From: Patescibacteria group bacterium
Lineage (GTDB): Bacteria; Patescibacteriota; Minisyncoccia; Minisyncoccales; Staskawiczbacteraceae
Direction: 5' to 3'
Length of the DNA stretch: 48,967 bases
Assembly: GCA_018895235.1 (NCBI GenBank)
Contig: JAHIOM010000011.1
Span: 1-48,967, forward strand
Part shown: positions 6,869-14,473 of the stretch, one piece after another
Numbering within the stretch: the first letter of the stretch is position 1
Layout of the letters: every line of letters starts with the position of its first letter
Position numbers and translations under genes: made by a program
The notes under the pieces: generated by a model
Database searches by the model: none
The model's input: only the letters and a program-made list of their open reading frames with translations
Told to the model about the DNA's origin: nothing

Positions 6869-6897
6869 ATTTTAGCATATTATATAAATCTTGTCAA
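6869..6897 (-). promoter_or_regulatory. Strong promoter of orphan gene
   Basis: On the minus strand TTGACA (6892-6897) and TAAAAT (6869-6874) are separated by 17 nt. The leader to the ATG at 6798 is about 65 nt and contains a CTAAGGCCTAGAAAGGG segment close to the start. Confidence 0.8.
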
Positions 6898-6910
6898 TAA
6901 AAAACCACCA

Positions 6911-6940
6911 TCAAAGAAAAAACAGCGTTGGAAAGCGCTG
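6911..6940 (-). terminator. Terminator of NYN-domain gene
   Basis: ACAGCG-TTGGAAAG-CGCTGT is followed on the minus strand by TTTTTTCTTTG. It begins directly after the NYN gene stop codon. Confidence 0.85.
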
Positions 6941-6941
6941 T

Positions 6942-7514
6942 TTAATTTGTAGAATTATCTTTGGGCGAGAAAAAGTATATCGCCCTTTCGTTGGATATAG
7001 GATTTCTACAGGCAAATTTTGCCAACTCCTTGGAAAGAGATTTTTCATTGCCTGCAATAATAATAATCTTTAAACCTGAACGTTCTGCTTCTTTAACAAG
7101 AGGCAGAAAATCTTGGTCTCCGCTTCCTATACACAAATAGGATAGGTCTCCCATTTCAGCAATCATTTCTTTTCCGAATTCAATCATTTCAGAATCAACA
7201 GTATCTATTCTGGGACCAGTTTTTTCTACAACAACTTTTGGGCATACTATTGCCCAGAATTTCATTTGGGATAAAATATCTAGATTAAGGTTGATTGCCG
7301 GCGGCGGTCCAAAAACAAAAACCTCCACGACTCTCCCGAATTCTCCTAACTTCCGTATTATTTTTGTAAAACCTCCAACCAGTGAAAATCCAAAGGGGCC
7401 GGTAGAATCGGTATTAAGCAACAAATTTTCTAAATCTAATAATACCAAGATTTTACGCTTTGGCTTTGGCTTTTTCCATCGCCTCAAAAATTTGTTATAC
7501 CAAAGAATACGCAT
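6942..7514 (-). CDS. NYN (LabA/DUF88-type) domain protein, putative RNase
   Basis: NYN domains share the PIN-like nuclease fold and usually cut RNA using a cluster of acidic residues. In this 190-residue protein the expected pieces are visible. LVLLDLENLL (about 23-32) carries the first Asp, followed by an acidic site in the middle and GSGDQDFLPLVKEAERSG (about 127-144) with paired Asp residues. LKIIIIAG forms a late beta strand. There is no membrane segment. The gene has its own promoter and terminator. The substrate is not predictable; RNA turnover or tRNA processing would fit the family. Confidence 0.85.
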   Translation of the reverse strand: MRILWYNKFLRRWKKPKPKRKILVLLDLENLLLNTDSTGPFGFSLVGGFTKIIRKLGEFGRVVEVFVFGPPPAINLNLDILSQMKFWAIVCPKVVVEKTGPRIDTVDSEMIEFGKEMIAEMGDLSYLCIGSGDQDFLPLVKEAERSGLKIIIIAGNEKSLSKELAKFACRNPISNERAIYFFSPKDNSTN

Positions 7515-7601
7515 GATATTCCTTCCTTTCCGTTATAACAAATGCGGCTAATCCTCTCTGTTCCTTACTCCTTTTCAAAGTGCTCTAAAATTGCTTTCTG
7601 T

Positions 7602-7630
7602 ATTCTATATAAAAGAAATAAATTTGTCAA
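7602..7630 (-). promoter_or_regulatory. Promoter of NYN-domain gene
   Basis: On the minus strand TTGACA (7625-7630) and TAGAAT (7602-7607) are 17 nt apart. The -35 box touches the arm of the inverted-repeat element at 7630-7716. Confidence 0.7.
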
Positions 7631-7716
7631 CCCTTCACCTTTCGGTAGATACAGTATTATTGTAAAGAAAATAAGAAATTATAACTGCCACAGGGTGTTC
7701 CCGAAAGGTGAAGGGT
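7630..7716. repeat. Inverted-repeat family C, copy 1
   Basis: Perfect 16-bp arms ACCCTTCACCTTTCGG (7630-7645) and CCGAAAGGTGAAGGGT (7701-7716) flank about 55 AT-rich bases. Further copies with the same arm core are at 34625-34726 and 39067-39134. It lies between the NYN gene promoter and the S1 gene terminator. Confidence 0.8.
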
Positions 7717-7732
7717 CAACTCCATTAACCAA

Positions 7733-7757
7733 AACAAAAACCCCTTAAAGGGGTTTA
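7733..7757 (-). terminator. Terminator of S1-domain gene
   Basis: AAACCCC-TTTA-GGGGTTTTTGTTTTGG on the minus strand forms a short stem and U-run 20 nt after the stop codon. Confidence 0.85.
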
Positions 7758-7777
7758 AAACTCCGCAATAAAATTAA

Positions 7778-8893
7778 TTATTCCTTTTTAATTAACTTCA
7801 AACTCATTCTGTATTCCTTTGGTTCAACCGCGGAAATCTGAAATTCATAAACTTGGCCGATTTTTAACATTTCTTCCATTTTTTTTTGCGAACCGAATTC
7901 GGAAATATGACAAAGTCCTTGAATCTTAGCTTCGTTTTTGCTGGCATCTGAAGCGGGCGCAGATTCAATTTGAACAAAAGCGCCGAAAGGATTGAATTTA
8001 GTTACCTTGCCCGTGACCTTGTCTCCTTTTTTGTATTTTTTTTCAAGACTCTCCCAAGGATTCTTTTTCAAACTTTTTAAAGAAAGGAATACTTGGCTAT
8101 TCTTAATTTCAATAATTTGAGCTTTTATAACTTCACCGATTTTTACCAAATCAGCCGGGTTTTCAATTAATTGCCAGTCCAATTCAGAAATATGGATTAG
8201 GCCTTCTATTTGAGAGACAGAATCTTTGGCGGGTAGCACGGGGAACTTTATAAAAACCCCAAAATTAGCAATGCCAGAAATCTCGCCGTCAATTACGTCG
8301 CCCTTTTTATAATTTTCCAGAATCTCTTTTATTTTTTCTTCGCTTTTTGCCTTTTCTGACAGAATTAATTTGTTTTCTTCCGCTAGCAAATCGAGTATTT
8401 TTACTTCCAATGTTTGACCGATAAACTTTTGGAGTTCCTTTAATATTTTTTGTCTATCAGCATCAGCCACCCTTGGATAATGTTCTGGGGAAAGTTGCGA
8501 AACCGGCAAGAACGCCGAGATGTCTTCAACTGCGGTCAGAAGGCCACCCTTATTGACGCCGGTAATTTTAACTTTAAAAATATCTCCTTTTTCTTTGATA
8601 TCTCTTAACTTCTGCCAGCCGATTTGTTTAGTTGCTTCCCTTAAAGAAAGTTCTTTATAGCCATCCTCATTTTCTAACTCTGTTACTTTGGCATAAATCT
8701 TGTCTCCGACTTTTAAATCTTTTATAATCCTTTTTGCCTCATAGAATTCCCTTCCGTATATTATGCCGTTTCCGTGTATTCCTAAATCAACAAAAAGAGA
8801 TGAACGATCTCTGCCGACGACTGTGCCTTCTGCAATCGAACCTTTAGAAATCTGCGAAGGCGTTTCTTCATTTTTTATAATATCTTGTTCCAT
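7778..8893 (-). CDS. rpsA: 30S ribosomal protein S1-like, four S1 domains
   Basis: S1 proteins bind mRNA at the small ribosomal subunit. This 371-residue version has four S1 (OB-fold) repeats, at roughly 18-90, 105-175, 195-275 and 285-362. Typical strands include GTVVGRDRSSLFVDLG, GDVIDGEISGIANFGVFIKF, GLIHISEL and GKVTKFNPFGAFVQIE. E. coli S1 has six repeats; four is common in Gram-positive and reduced lineages. Repeats 3 and 4 carry extra residues (VLPAKDSVSQ and SAPASDASKNEA) between the two halves of the fold. These may be remnants of inserted DNA. No partner gene shares its transcript. Confidence 0.9.
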   Translation of the reverse strand: MEQDIIKNEETPSQISKGSIAEGTVVGRDRSSLFVDLGIHGNGIIYGREFYEAKRIIKDLKVGDKIYAKVTELENEDGYKELSLREATKQIGWQKLRDIKEKGDIFKVKITGVNKGGLLTAVEDISAFLPVSQLSPEHYPRVADADRQKILKELQKFIGQTLEVKILDLLAEENKLILSEKAKSEEKIKEILENYKKGDVIDGEISGIANFGVFIKFPVLPAKDSVSQIEGLIHISELDWQLIENPADLVKIGEVIKAQIIEIKNSQVFLSLKSLKKNPWESLEKKYKKGDKVTGKVTKFNPFGAFVQIESAPASDASKNEAKIQGLCHISEFGSQKKMEEMLKIGQVYEFQISAVEPKEYRMSLKLIKKE

Positions 8894-9197
8894 AGTAATA
8901 TTTTCTAATATACACTATCTACAAAATTTAGCAAGAACCAGCAGAAGAAAAAACCTTGTGTTAAGAGACGATTTATGATATTATTGTATAATTACTTCTT
9001 TAAATTGTAATGCAACCCCGCACAAATTTTGCGGGGTATTCAACCGCAGCCCGCTTCGCCCAACAAGGGATGTCCCTATTCGGGACGCGCAGGCTGCAAA
9101 GATTTACGACTTTATTAAAATTCTTTTATTGAGCGAAAGCGGTGGCAAAATTTAAGCGGGGTGCTCATTTATTTCTTCGCCGACGCTCATCGATAAA
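8894..9197. other. Intergenic spacer with divergent promoters
   Basis: This 304-nt gap separates the divergent S1 and MBL genes. On the minus strand TTGCTA and TATATT, 16 nt apart, could drive the S1 gene. On the plus strand TTGTATAAT near 8990 could serve the MBL gene. Most of the remainder is the structured repeat at 9015-9162. I see no coding sequence. Confidence 0.5.
9015..9162. repeat. Structured repeat family A, copy 2
   Basis: This 148-bp unit begins with the palindrome ACCCCGCACAAATTTTGCGGGGT (first 20 bases quoted elsewhere as the family end) and closes with GCAAAATTTAAGCGGGGT. The conserved centre GCCCGCTTCGCCCAACAAGG is shared with copy 1. The two internal stems differ from copy 1 by paired changes (GCAGCC/GGCTGC and GTCCC/GGGAC), which keeps the fold. 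Confidence 0.75.
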
Positions 9198-9854
9198 ATG
9201 AGCAAAATTATTTGGGCAGGACAGTCGTGTTTTCAGATCGCTGTCTCCAATTCTAAAGATCATTCAGCTCAAATTGTGATAGATCCCTTCGATGAAAAAA
9301 TAGGCTTGAAGGCCCCTCGGTTTTCTGCTGATATTCTGCTTATTACCCATAATCATTCGGACCACGACAATAAAAAGATTGTTAAGGGCGAACCGTTTTT
9401 AATAGAAGGTCCCGGCGAATTTGAAGTAAAAGGAGTTTTTATTAGGGGGATTTCTGCTTTTCATGATGATTCGCAGGGAAAAGAAAGGGGGCGAATTACA
9501 ATCTATACTATTGAGGCAGAAGGTATGAAATTTTGTCATTTAGGGGATTTGGGCCAGTCGCAACTAACAGACGAACAGTTAGAGGAGATAGGTTCGGTTG
9601 ATGTTTTAATGATTCCTATCGGTGGGACATATACAATTTCCAGCCAAGAGGCCTCAAAAATAATTTCTCAAATAGAACCGAAAATTGTTATCCCAATGCA
9701 TTATCAGATGCCAAACCTTAAATTAAAATTAGATGACGTTAAGAAGTTTTTGAAAGTTATGGGGAAAAACTCAATTATACCGCAAGAAAAGTTTCAGGTG
9801 AAAGAAAACGCTCTGCCTAAAGAAGGAATGGAAATAGTAATATTAATGCCATAA
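9198..9854 (+). CDS. MBL-fold metal-dependent hydrolase
   Basis: The protein has 218 residues of the metallo-beta-lactamase fold. The metal motif THNHSDHD lies at about 51-58, followed by GPGEFEVKGV, a late HLGDLG with its Asp ligand (about 114-119) and IPMHYQMP (about 168-175) with a C-terminal His. This resembles the UPF0173/ascorbate-6-phosphate lactonase branch, whose substrates are mostly unknown. It is cytoplasmic, with no signal peptide. It is the first gene of a co-directional run with a small membrane protein (7 nt away) and gyrA. Confidence 0.88.
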   Translation: MSKIIWAGQSCFQIAVSNSKDHSAQIVIDPFDEKIGLKAPRFSADILLITHNHSDHDNKKIVKGEPFLIEGPGEFEVKGVFIRGISAFHDDSQGKERGRITIYTIEAEGMKFCHLGDLGQSQLTDEQLEEIGSVDVLMIPIGGTYTISSQEASKIISQIEPKIVIPMHYQMPNLKLKLDDVKKFLKVMGKNSIIPQEKFQVKENALPKEGMEIVILMP

Positions 9855-9861
9855 AAGTTTA

Positions 9862-10080
9862 ATGCCGATCTCGTCTCAAATTAAAGATTTTATAAAAAAA
9901 CTGCAGAATTTACCGTTGCGGCAAAGGAAGATTATTTTATGGGCAGTTGTAATAATTTTAGGGATAGCGCTTGTTTTTCTGTGGTGGAATTTTACCAAGG
10001 AAAAATTAAAAAAAATAGATTTAAACGACGCAGTAAAACAATTTATTCCTTCGGCTGAAGAAGGACAAAATGGAGAGTAA
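9862..10080 (+). CDS. Small single-pass membrane protein
   Basis: The 72-residue protein has a basic, Leu/Gln-rich N-terminus, one strong transmembrane helix (about 28-46, [16 protein letters not shown]) and a short acidic C-terminal tail. I recognise no family. It is held tightly between the MBL gene and gyrA, whose coding region begins within a few bases of its stop. The three are therefore probably translated from one message. Confidence 0.75.
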   Translation: MPISSQIKDFIKKLQNLPLRQRKIILWAVVIILGIALVFLWWNFTKEKLKKIDLNDAVKQFIPSAEEGQNGE

Positions 10081-10081
10081 A

Positions 10082-12550
10082 ATGCCAGAAAAAATACAAG
10101 AAAAAAATACTAATATTGGTAATGTTAAAAACAGGGAGATAGTTGAGGAAATGAAAGATTCTTACATTGATTATGCAATGTCAGTTATTGTTGCCAGAGC
10201 CCTGCCCGATGTCCGTGATGGCTTAAAGCCGGTTCATCGGAGAATTTTATATGCGATGTTGGAAGATGGTTTAAGGCATAGCGCAAAATACAGAAAATCG
10301 GCGACAGTTGTCGGTTCTGTTTTGGGTCGTTACCATCCCCATGGAGATGTTGCGGTATATGAATCAATGGTTAGGATGGCCCAGGATTTTTCTCTAAGAT
10401 ATCCGCTTATAGAAGGTCAAGGGAATTGGGGTTCAATTGATGGAGATTCTGCTGCGGCAATGAGATATACAGAATGCAAGCTTTCCCTAATTGGCGAAGA
10501 AACTCTCAGAGATATCGAAAAAGAAACGGTTGATTTTTCAGAAAACTATGATGGAACCCGCAAAGAGCCAACGGTTTTGCCCTCTCCTTTACCCCAGCTG
10601 CTTTTAAATGGTTCTCTTGGTATTGCCGTTGGAATGGCGACAAACATCCCTCCTCATAATCTTTCCGAACTAATTGATGCCGTCCTTTGTTTAATTGATC
10701 ATCCAAAAACAGAGACGCCCGATCTTTTTCAATTCGTCCAAGGGCCGGATTTCCCAACTGGCGGCATAATTTATGACCAGAAAGAAATAATCTCCGCTTA
10801 TTCCCAGGGCAAGGGTCCGGTTGTGATGCGCGGCAAAGCGGATGTTATTGAAAAGGGGGGAAACACCCAAATTATTATCAGCGAGATTCCCTACCAGGTT
10901 CAAAAATCAGATTTGGTTATAGAAATGGCGAATCTGGTTTCCGAGAAAAGGGTTGAAGGAATAAGAGATATCAAAGATCTGACCGACAGGGAGGGGATGA
11001 GAATTGTAATTGATGTCAAAAAAGGATACCAACCCCAAAGGATTTTGAATAGATTATATAAATTTACCAATTTGCAGAAGATTTTTTATCTGAATATGTT
11101 GGCTCTGGTTGATGGGATTCAGCCGAAAATTCTCTCGCTTTCCGAATTTCTTAATTATTTTATCGCTCATCGCAAAGAAGTTATTACGAAAAGGACAAAG
11201 TTTGATCTCGAAAAAGCCAAAGAAAGAGCCCATATTTTAGAAGGATTAGTTATAGCTTTGAGAAAAATTGATGCAGTAATCGCTACGATTAAAAAATCCA
11301 AAGATAGAGAAGACGCCAAAAAGAACTTAATGAAAAAGTTCAAACTTACCGAAAGACAGGCGATAGCAATTTTAGAGATGAAGCTGCAAACATTAGCAGG
11401 CCTGGAACGTAAGAAAATTGAGGAAGAATTAAAGGAAATTTTAACCAAGATAAAAGAACTTATCGCAATTTTAAAGAGCCCGGAAAAATTAAAAACTATC
11501 GTTAAGAAAGAATTACAGGAATTAAAAGAAAAATACGGAGACAAGCGAAAAACCAAGGTAATCAAACAGAAACTTGGAGAAATTACTGAAATCGATTTAG
11601 TTCCCTTGGAGGAGACGGTAGTGACGCTTACCAGGGGCGGATATATTAAACGGATAAACCCTACCACTTATAAAATTCAAAAAAGAGGGGGAAAAGGAAT
11701 AATGGGTATGAAAACGATGGGAGATGATATTGTAGAACATTTCCTTTCTGCTTCTACTCACGATAATCTTCTTTTCTTTACTGATTCGGGCAAGATTTTT
11801 CAAACCCAACTTTATGAGATTCCCGAGGGCACAAGGGTAGCTCGTGGCAGAGGTTTGCTGAATTTTTTGGAGATTTCCACCGAAGACAAAGTTCTGGAAT
11901 TGCTGCCAATTAAAAAAGAAGAGGCGGGCAAAACAAAGTTTTTAGTGATGGTTACCAAAAATGGAAAGATAAAAAAGACCGCCCTGGAAGATTTTAAAAA
12001 CGTCAGGAGGTCCGGTATAATCGCTATAAAATTGCAAAAAGGAGATTCTTTGAAGAAAGTTGTCAAAACTACCGGAGAAGATGAAATAATTTTGACCACT
12101 AAAAAAGGCATTGCGATTAGGTTTAAAGAAAAAGACATCAGAACAATGGGCAGATCAGCTGCCGGAGTAAGGGGGATTAACCTTAAAAAGGGAGACGAAG
12201 TGATAGGAATGGATATAGTCCCGTCAGAAGACTCAAAGACGAAAAACAAAAATTATTTATTGGCGGTTATGGAAAATGGTTATGGTAAGAGGACCGATGT
12301 TATCCAATACAGAATTCAGGGAAGGGGAGGTTCGGGCATTAAAACTGCTCAGATTACCTCAAAAACCGGAGAATTGATTTTCACTAAGATTTTATCGGGA
12401 GAGGAAGAAGATTTGATTGTTATTTCCCAAAAAGGTCAAGTAATCAGAACAAAGGTTGGCTCAATATCTATACTCGGCCGCGCAACCCAAGGCATAAGGA
12501 TTATGAGATTAGACCCGGGAGATAAAGTGGCCTCCGGCGCCTGCATTTAA
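10082..12550 (+). CDS. gyrA: DNA gyrase subunit A
   Basis: GyrA cuts and rejoins DNA so that gyrase can add negative supercoils. The winged-helix and tower region contains [24 protein letters not shown] and the catalytic AMRYTE tyrosine. A coiled coil follows (about 375-500). The C-terminal beta-pinwheel repeats begin with the GyrA-box-like QKRGGKG, which argues for gyrase over topoisomerase IV. The ORF track starts 12 nt earlier (10070). I prefer the second ATG because GGAG lies 6 nt before it and it starts 2 nt after the upstream stop. The length is about 822 residues, normal for the family. Confidence 0.96.
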   Translation: MPEKIQEKNTNIGNVKNREIVEEMKDSYIDYAMSVIVARALPDVRDGLKPVHRRILYAMLEDGLRHSAKYRKSATVVGSVLGRYHPHGDVAVYESMVRMAQDFSLRYPLIEGQGNWGSIDGDSAAAMRYTECKLSLIGEETLRDIEKETVDFSENYDGTRKEPTVLPSPLPQLLLNGSLGIAVGMATNIPPHNLSELIDAVLCLIDHPKTETPDLFQFVQGPDFPTGGIIYDQKEIISAYSQGKGPVVMRGKADVIEKGGNTQIIISEIPYQVQKSDLVIEMANLVSEKRVEGIRDIKDLTDREGMRIVIDVKKGYQPQRILNRLYKFTNLQKIFYLNMLALVDGIQPKILSLSEFLNYFIAHRKEVITKRTKFDLEKAKERAHILEGLVIALRKIDAVIATIKKSKDREDAKKNLMKKFKLTERQAIAILEMKLQTLAGLERKKIEEELKEILTKIKELIAILKSPEKLKTIVKKELQELKEKYGDKRKTKVIKQKLGEITEIDLVPLEETVVTLTRGGYIKRINPTTYKIQKRGGKGIMGMKTMGDDIVEHFLSASTHDNLLFFTDSGKIFQTQLYEIPEGTRVARGRGLLNFLEISTEDKVLELLPIKKEEAGKTKFLVMVTKNGKIKKTALEDFKNVRRSGIIAIKLQKGDSLKKVVKTTGEDEIILTTKKGIAIRFKEKDIRTMGRSAAGVRGINLKKGDEVIGMDIVPSEDSKTKNKNYLLAVMENGYGKRTDVIQYRIQGRGGSGIKTAQITSKTGELIFTKILSGEEEDLIVISQKGQVIRTKVGSISILGRATQGIRIMRLDPGDKVASGACI

Positions 12551-12567
12551 GCGGTAATCAATAATAG

Positions 12568-12597
12568 TTGCAGGTTTTTATGGTTTTATTGTATAAT
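12568..12597 (+). promoter_or_regulatory. Promoter before T4SS-type pilin operon
   Basis: TTGCAG (12568-12573) and a consensus TATAAT (12592-12597) are 18 nt apart. The TATAAT box begins the tandem repeat family B, so the repeats would be transcribed as the 5' leader. Confidence 0.6.
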
Positions 12598-12613
12598 TAT
12601 AAGTGAGGAAGAA

Positions 12614-12661
12614 ATGAGAATTTATTCTCATTTCGACCGAGCGATTAAATATGTAGCGTAG
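12614..12661 (+). CDS. Mini-ORF B1 (15 residues), possible leader peptide
   Basis: The sequence is MRIYSHFDRAIKYVA. GAGG lies 5 nt before the ATG, and the start codon is inside the hairpin stem. The C-terminal HFDR-IKY-A is shared with the mini-ORFs at 25835 and 25909. It may be a leader peptide; it may also be a by-product of a conserved hairpin. Confidence 0.35.
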   Translation: MRIYSHFDRAIKYVA

Positions 12662-12687
12662 CTATAATAATTATAAGTGAGGAAGAA

Positions 12688-12744
12688 ATGAGAATTTATT
12701 CTCATTTCGACCGAGCGCATAATTATTTGGTAGAACCAACATAA
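12688..12744 (+). CDS. Mini-ORF B2 (18 residues), possible leader peptide
   Basis: This mini-ORF has the same Shine-Dalgarno sequence, start and first ten residues as B1 (MRIYSHFDRA). It then diverges to HNYLVEPT and stops 18 nt before the first pilin gene. Its stop position would allow translational coupling to that gene, which lacks its own Shine-Dalgarno sequence. Confidence 0.35.
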   Translation: MRIYSHFDRAHNYLVEPT

Positions 12745-12762
12745 TTTTATAATATAGCGAAT

Positions 12763-13098
12763 ATGGTAATTATGAAAAAAATATATATTTTACCTCTTCT
12801 GATTATTATAGGCGTATCATTTGTTAGTTTGGCAACCGCGGCTGAAATTACTAATCCGTTAGGCAACACCAAAGATATTAAAACCCTTATAACCAAAATT
12901 GCTGACGGAGTAGTGGTTATTATTGGTCCTATAGCAACTATAATGTTAATAGTCGCCGGTATTTTGTATCTTACTTCAGCTGGCAACCCCGAAAGAATTA
13001 ATAACGCAAAAACCGCTCTTATATACGCTGTGATTGGAATTGCCGTTGCTATATCGGCAAAAGGAGTAGCTGAATTTATTGGAACCACCTTAAAATAA
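12763..13098 (+). CDS. T4SS-type (VirB2/TrbC-like) pilin 1
   Basis: The protein has 111 residues. A signal peptide (MKKIYILPLL...SLATAA) suggests the real start is the second ATG at 12772. The mature part has two hydrophobic helices joined by a short polar turn: VVVIIGPIATIMLIVAGILYLTS and ALIYAVIGIAVAI around AGNPERINNAKTA. This two-helix layout with a [A/Q]G-[D/N]P-E-[R/K] turn matches VirB2/TrbC and T4SS_pilin families, which are exported subunits of secretion pili. It is the first of four tandem paralogues. A leader with two family B repeats precedes it. Confidence 0.8.
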   Translation: MVIMKKIYILPLLIIIGVSFVSLATAAEITNPLGNTKDIKTLITKIADGVVVIIGPIATIMLIVAGILYLTSAGNPERINNAKTALIYAVIGIAVAISAKGVAEFIGTTLK

Positions 13099-13147
13099 AT
13101 AAAAATTTAAAGGTCGATAAAAACAAAAAAATAATAGAAAAAACAAA

Positions 13148-13453
13148 ATGAAAAGAAATTTAATCGCCTTGTCCCTTATTGTTGTTATTTTGGCTGCGCC
13201 GGTATTGGTTTTGGCGCAAAAACAAGGTCTTACTCTTGATGGTATAATCAACAGCATAAAAAACGCCACTTGGAAGGTTTTTGGGATAATAGCTATTGTT
13301 ATGTTTGTTGTGGCTGGCGTATTGTTCTTAACAGCCGGCGGAGATCCTGAAAAAGTTGGTACGGCAAGAAAGGCCTTTATATGGGGAGTGGCAGGTGTAA
13401 TAGTGGGTATTTTAGCTTTCTCCATAATAACGTTCGTGGAGGCGCTATTGTAG
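13148..13453 (+). CDS. T4SS-type pilin 2
   Basis: A 101-residue paralogue with signal peptide MKRNLIALSLIVVILAAPVLVLA, then WKVFGIIAIVMFVVAGVLFLTAGGDPEKV and a second helix AFIWGVAGVIVGILAF. It is closest to pilin 3, sharing W-K-[VI]-FG-AIVMFVV, which points to a local duplication. It lies 49 nt after pilin 1 and is separated from pilin 3 by a 44-nt palindrome. Confidence 0.82.
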   Translation: MKRNLIALSLIVVILAAPVLVLAQKQGLTLDGIINSIKNATWKVFGIIAIVMFVVAGVLFLTAGGDPEKVGTARKAFIWGVAGVIVGILAFSIITFVEALL

Positions 13454-13475
13454 TTTGATGAAGAAATTAAAACCG

Positions 13476-13519
13476 AGATAACTCTATTGGGTGGCGCGCG
13501 CTACCAAATAGAGTTATCT
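13476..13519. repeat. 44-nt near-perfect palindrome between pilins 2 and 3
   Basis: AGATAACTCTATT...AATAGAGTTATCT pairs over 20 of 22 positions around a GCGCGC centre. As RNA it would be a very stable hairpin. No U-run follows, so it is more likely an mRNA stability or processing site, or a DNA palindrome, than a terminator. Confidence 0.75.
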
Positions 13520-13539
13520 TCATAGATTGTCTGGATAAA

Positions 13540-13860
13540 ATGAAAAAAATATTATTTATATTAAGTGCATTATCAATTATTTTGATTTTGCCAGAGATGG
13601 TTTTTGCAGCTTCTGTGCCCGAACCGTCGGGGGGGTTGGATCTAACTAATGTAATAAAGGGCATAGCAAGTGCTATGTGGAAGATATTTGGATTAGTGGC
13701 AATTGTTATGTTTGTAGTTTCTGGTATTTCATTTTTAACCGCTCAGGGAGAACCGGAAAAGCTTAAAAAAGCAAAAGATTCTTTTATCTGGGGTGTGGCA
13801 GGCGTAGTAGTCGCTATTTTAGCTTATTCTATTGTAGCCATGGTTTCTTCATTATTTTAA
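13540..13860 (+). CDS. T4SS-type pilin 3
   Basis: A 106-residue paralogue with signal peptide ending MVFAAS and a short Pro/Gly/Ser-rich mature N-terminus. It has helix 1 with MWKIFGLVAIVMFVVSG, the turn AQGEPEKLKKAKD, and helix 2 SFIWGVAGVVVAILAYS. It probably forms the same filament or membrane assembly as its neighbours. Its own start follows the palindrome by about 20 nt. Confidence 0.82.
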   Translation: MKKILFILSALSIILILPEMVFAASVPEPSGGLDLTNVIKGIASAMWKIFGLVAIVMFVVSGISFLTAQGEPEKLKKAKDSFIWGVAGVVVAILAYSIVAMVSSLF

Positions 13861-13921
13861 AGCAGCAGGTTCTTAAGTGATAAAATAAAACAGGGATTAC
13901 TCTGTTAGTTAAAGTTTCAAC

Positions 13922-14221
13922 ATGAAAAAAAACTTAATTATTTTCTTACTCATTGTAGCGCTTTTTTTGCCCACGATAATATTAGCAGCGACAGATCTTA
14001 ATCAGACACTTTTAAATATAAGGAAAGCGGTGTGGGATATTTTTGTAGTATTAGTAATCATTTGTTTTATTGTTGCCGGCATTATGTTTTTAATGTCGCA
14101 GGGCGATCCCGAAAAAATGAAAACCGCTAAAAAGGCCCTTTTAGCGGCTGTTATTGGGACGGCAGTCGGGATCTTGGCTTATTCAGCTATGAGCATAATA
14201 AAAACAATTATTGGTAATTAG
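13922..14221 (+). CDS. T4SS-type pilin 4
   Basis: The fourth paralogue has 99 residues. The signal peptide is MKKNLIIFLLIVALFLPTIILAA. The mature part has a hydrophobic VWDIFVVLVIICFIVAGIMFLMS, the turn QGDPEKMKTAKKA, and helix 2 ALLAAVIGTAVGILAYS. It is the most diverged in helix 1, lacking the FG-AIVMF core. A terminator follows within 35 nt, closing the operon. Confidence 0.82.
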   Translation: MKKNLIIFLLIVALFLPTIILAATDLNQTLLNIRKAVWDIFVVLVIICFIVAGIMFLMSQGDPEKMKTAKKALLAAVIGTAVGILAYSAMSIIKTIIGN

Positions 14222-14253
14222 AAATATTCTAGAGCCGCGATGACGAAATTTAA

Positions 14254-14284
14254 ACACGCGCATAGATTTTCTTGCGCGTTTTGG
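14254..14284 (+). terminator. Terminator of T4SS-type pilin operon
   Basis: ACGCGCA (14256-14262) and TGCGCGT (14273-14279) form a 7-bp stem with a 10-nt loop, followed by TTTTGGTTT. Confidence 0.75.
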
Positions 14285-14290
14285 TTTCTA

Positions 14291-14319
14291 TTGGCAAATA
14301 TGGGGAGTTTTAGTATAGT
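14291..14319 (+). promoter_or_regulatory. Promoter of tRNA-Leu(UAG)
   Basis: TTGGCA (14291-14296) and TATAGT (14314-14319) are 17 nt apart. The tRNA 5' end is 11 nt after the -10 box. Confidence 0.65.
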
Positions 14320-14329
14320 ATTTATAGAG

Positions 14330-14415
14330 GCGGGTATGGCGAAACAGCAGACGCGCCAGCCTTAGGAGCTGGTGAGAGCAATCTCGTGGGGGTGCAAATC
14401 CTCCTACCCGCACCA
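14330..14415 (+). tRNA. tRNA-Leu(UAG), CCA encoded
   Basis: A type II tRNA with acceptor GCGGGTA/TACCCGC, discriminator A and the following CCA encoded in DNA, unlike most others in the window. The stem CCAGC/GCTGG encloses the loop CTTAGGA, giving UAG. A long variable arm is present. Confidence 0.94.
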
Positions 14416-14423
14416 AATTAAAA

Positions 14424-14456
14424 AACCGCCCTGCGGCGATTTTTTTTGTTTTTTTA
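14424..14456 (+). terminator. Terminator of tRNA-Leu(UAG)
   Basis: CCGCC-CTG-CGGCG is a compact stem followed by ATTTTTTTTGTTTTTTT, starting about 10 nt after the tRNA. Confidence 0.85.
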
Positions 14457-14473
14457 TTCTTTATTATTTCGTA

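Larger units (their letters stand above)
12593..12744 (+). repeat. Tandem leader repeat family B, copies 1 and 2
   Basis: Two copies with a 74-bp period start at 12593 and 12667, and the first 51 bp are identical. Each has ATAATTATAAGTGAGGAAG, then a hairpin GAAATGAGAA/TTCTCATTTC, then CGACCGAGCG. Related copies are at 25814 and 25888 (tandem) and, more diverged, 35263 and 31730. The hairpin changes by compensating pairs between loci (GAGAA/TTCTC against GAAAG/CTTTC). Confidence 0.85.

Noticed and set aside
12593-12744. Possible small CRISPR array from the tandem repeats
   Set aside because: There are only two units, the period is fully repeated with no unique spacers, and no cas gene is near. 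The same pair recurs at 25814.
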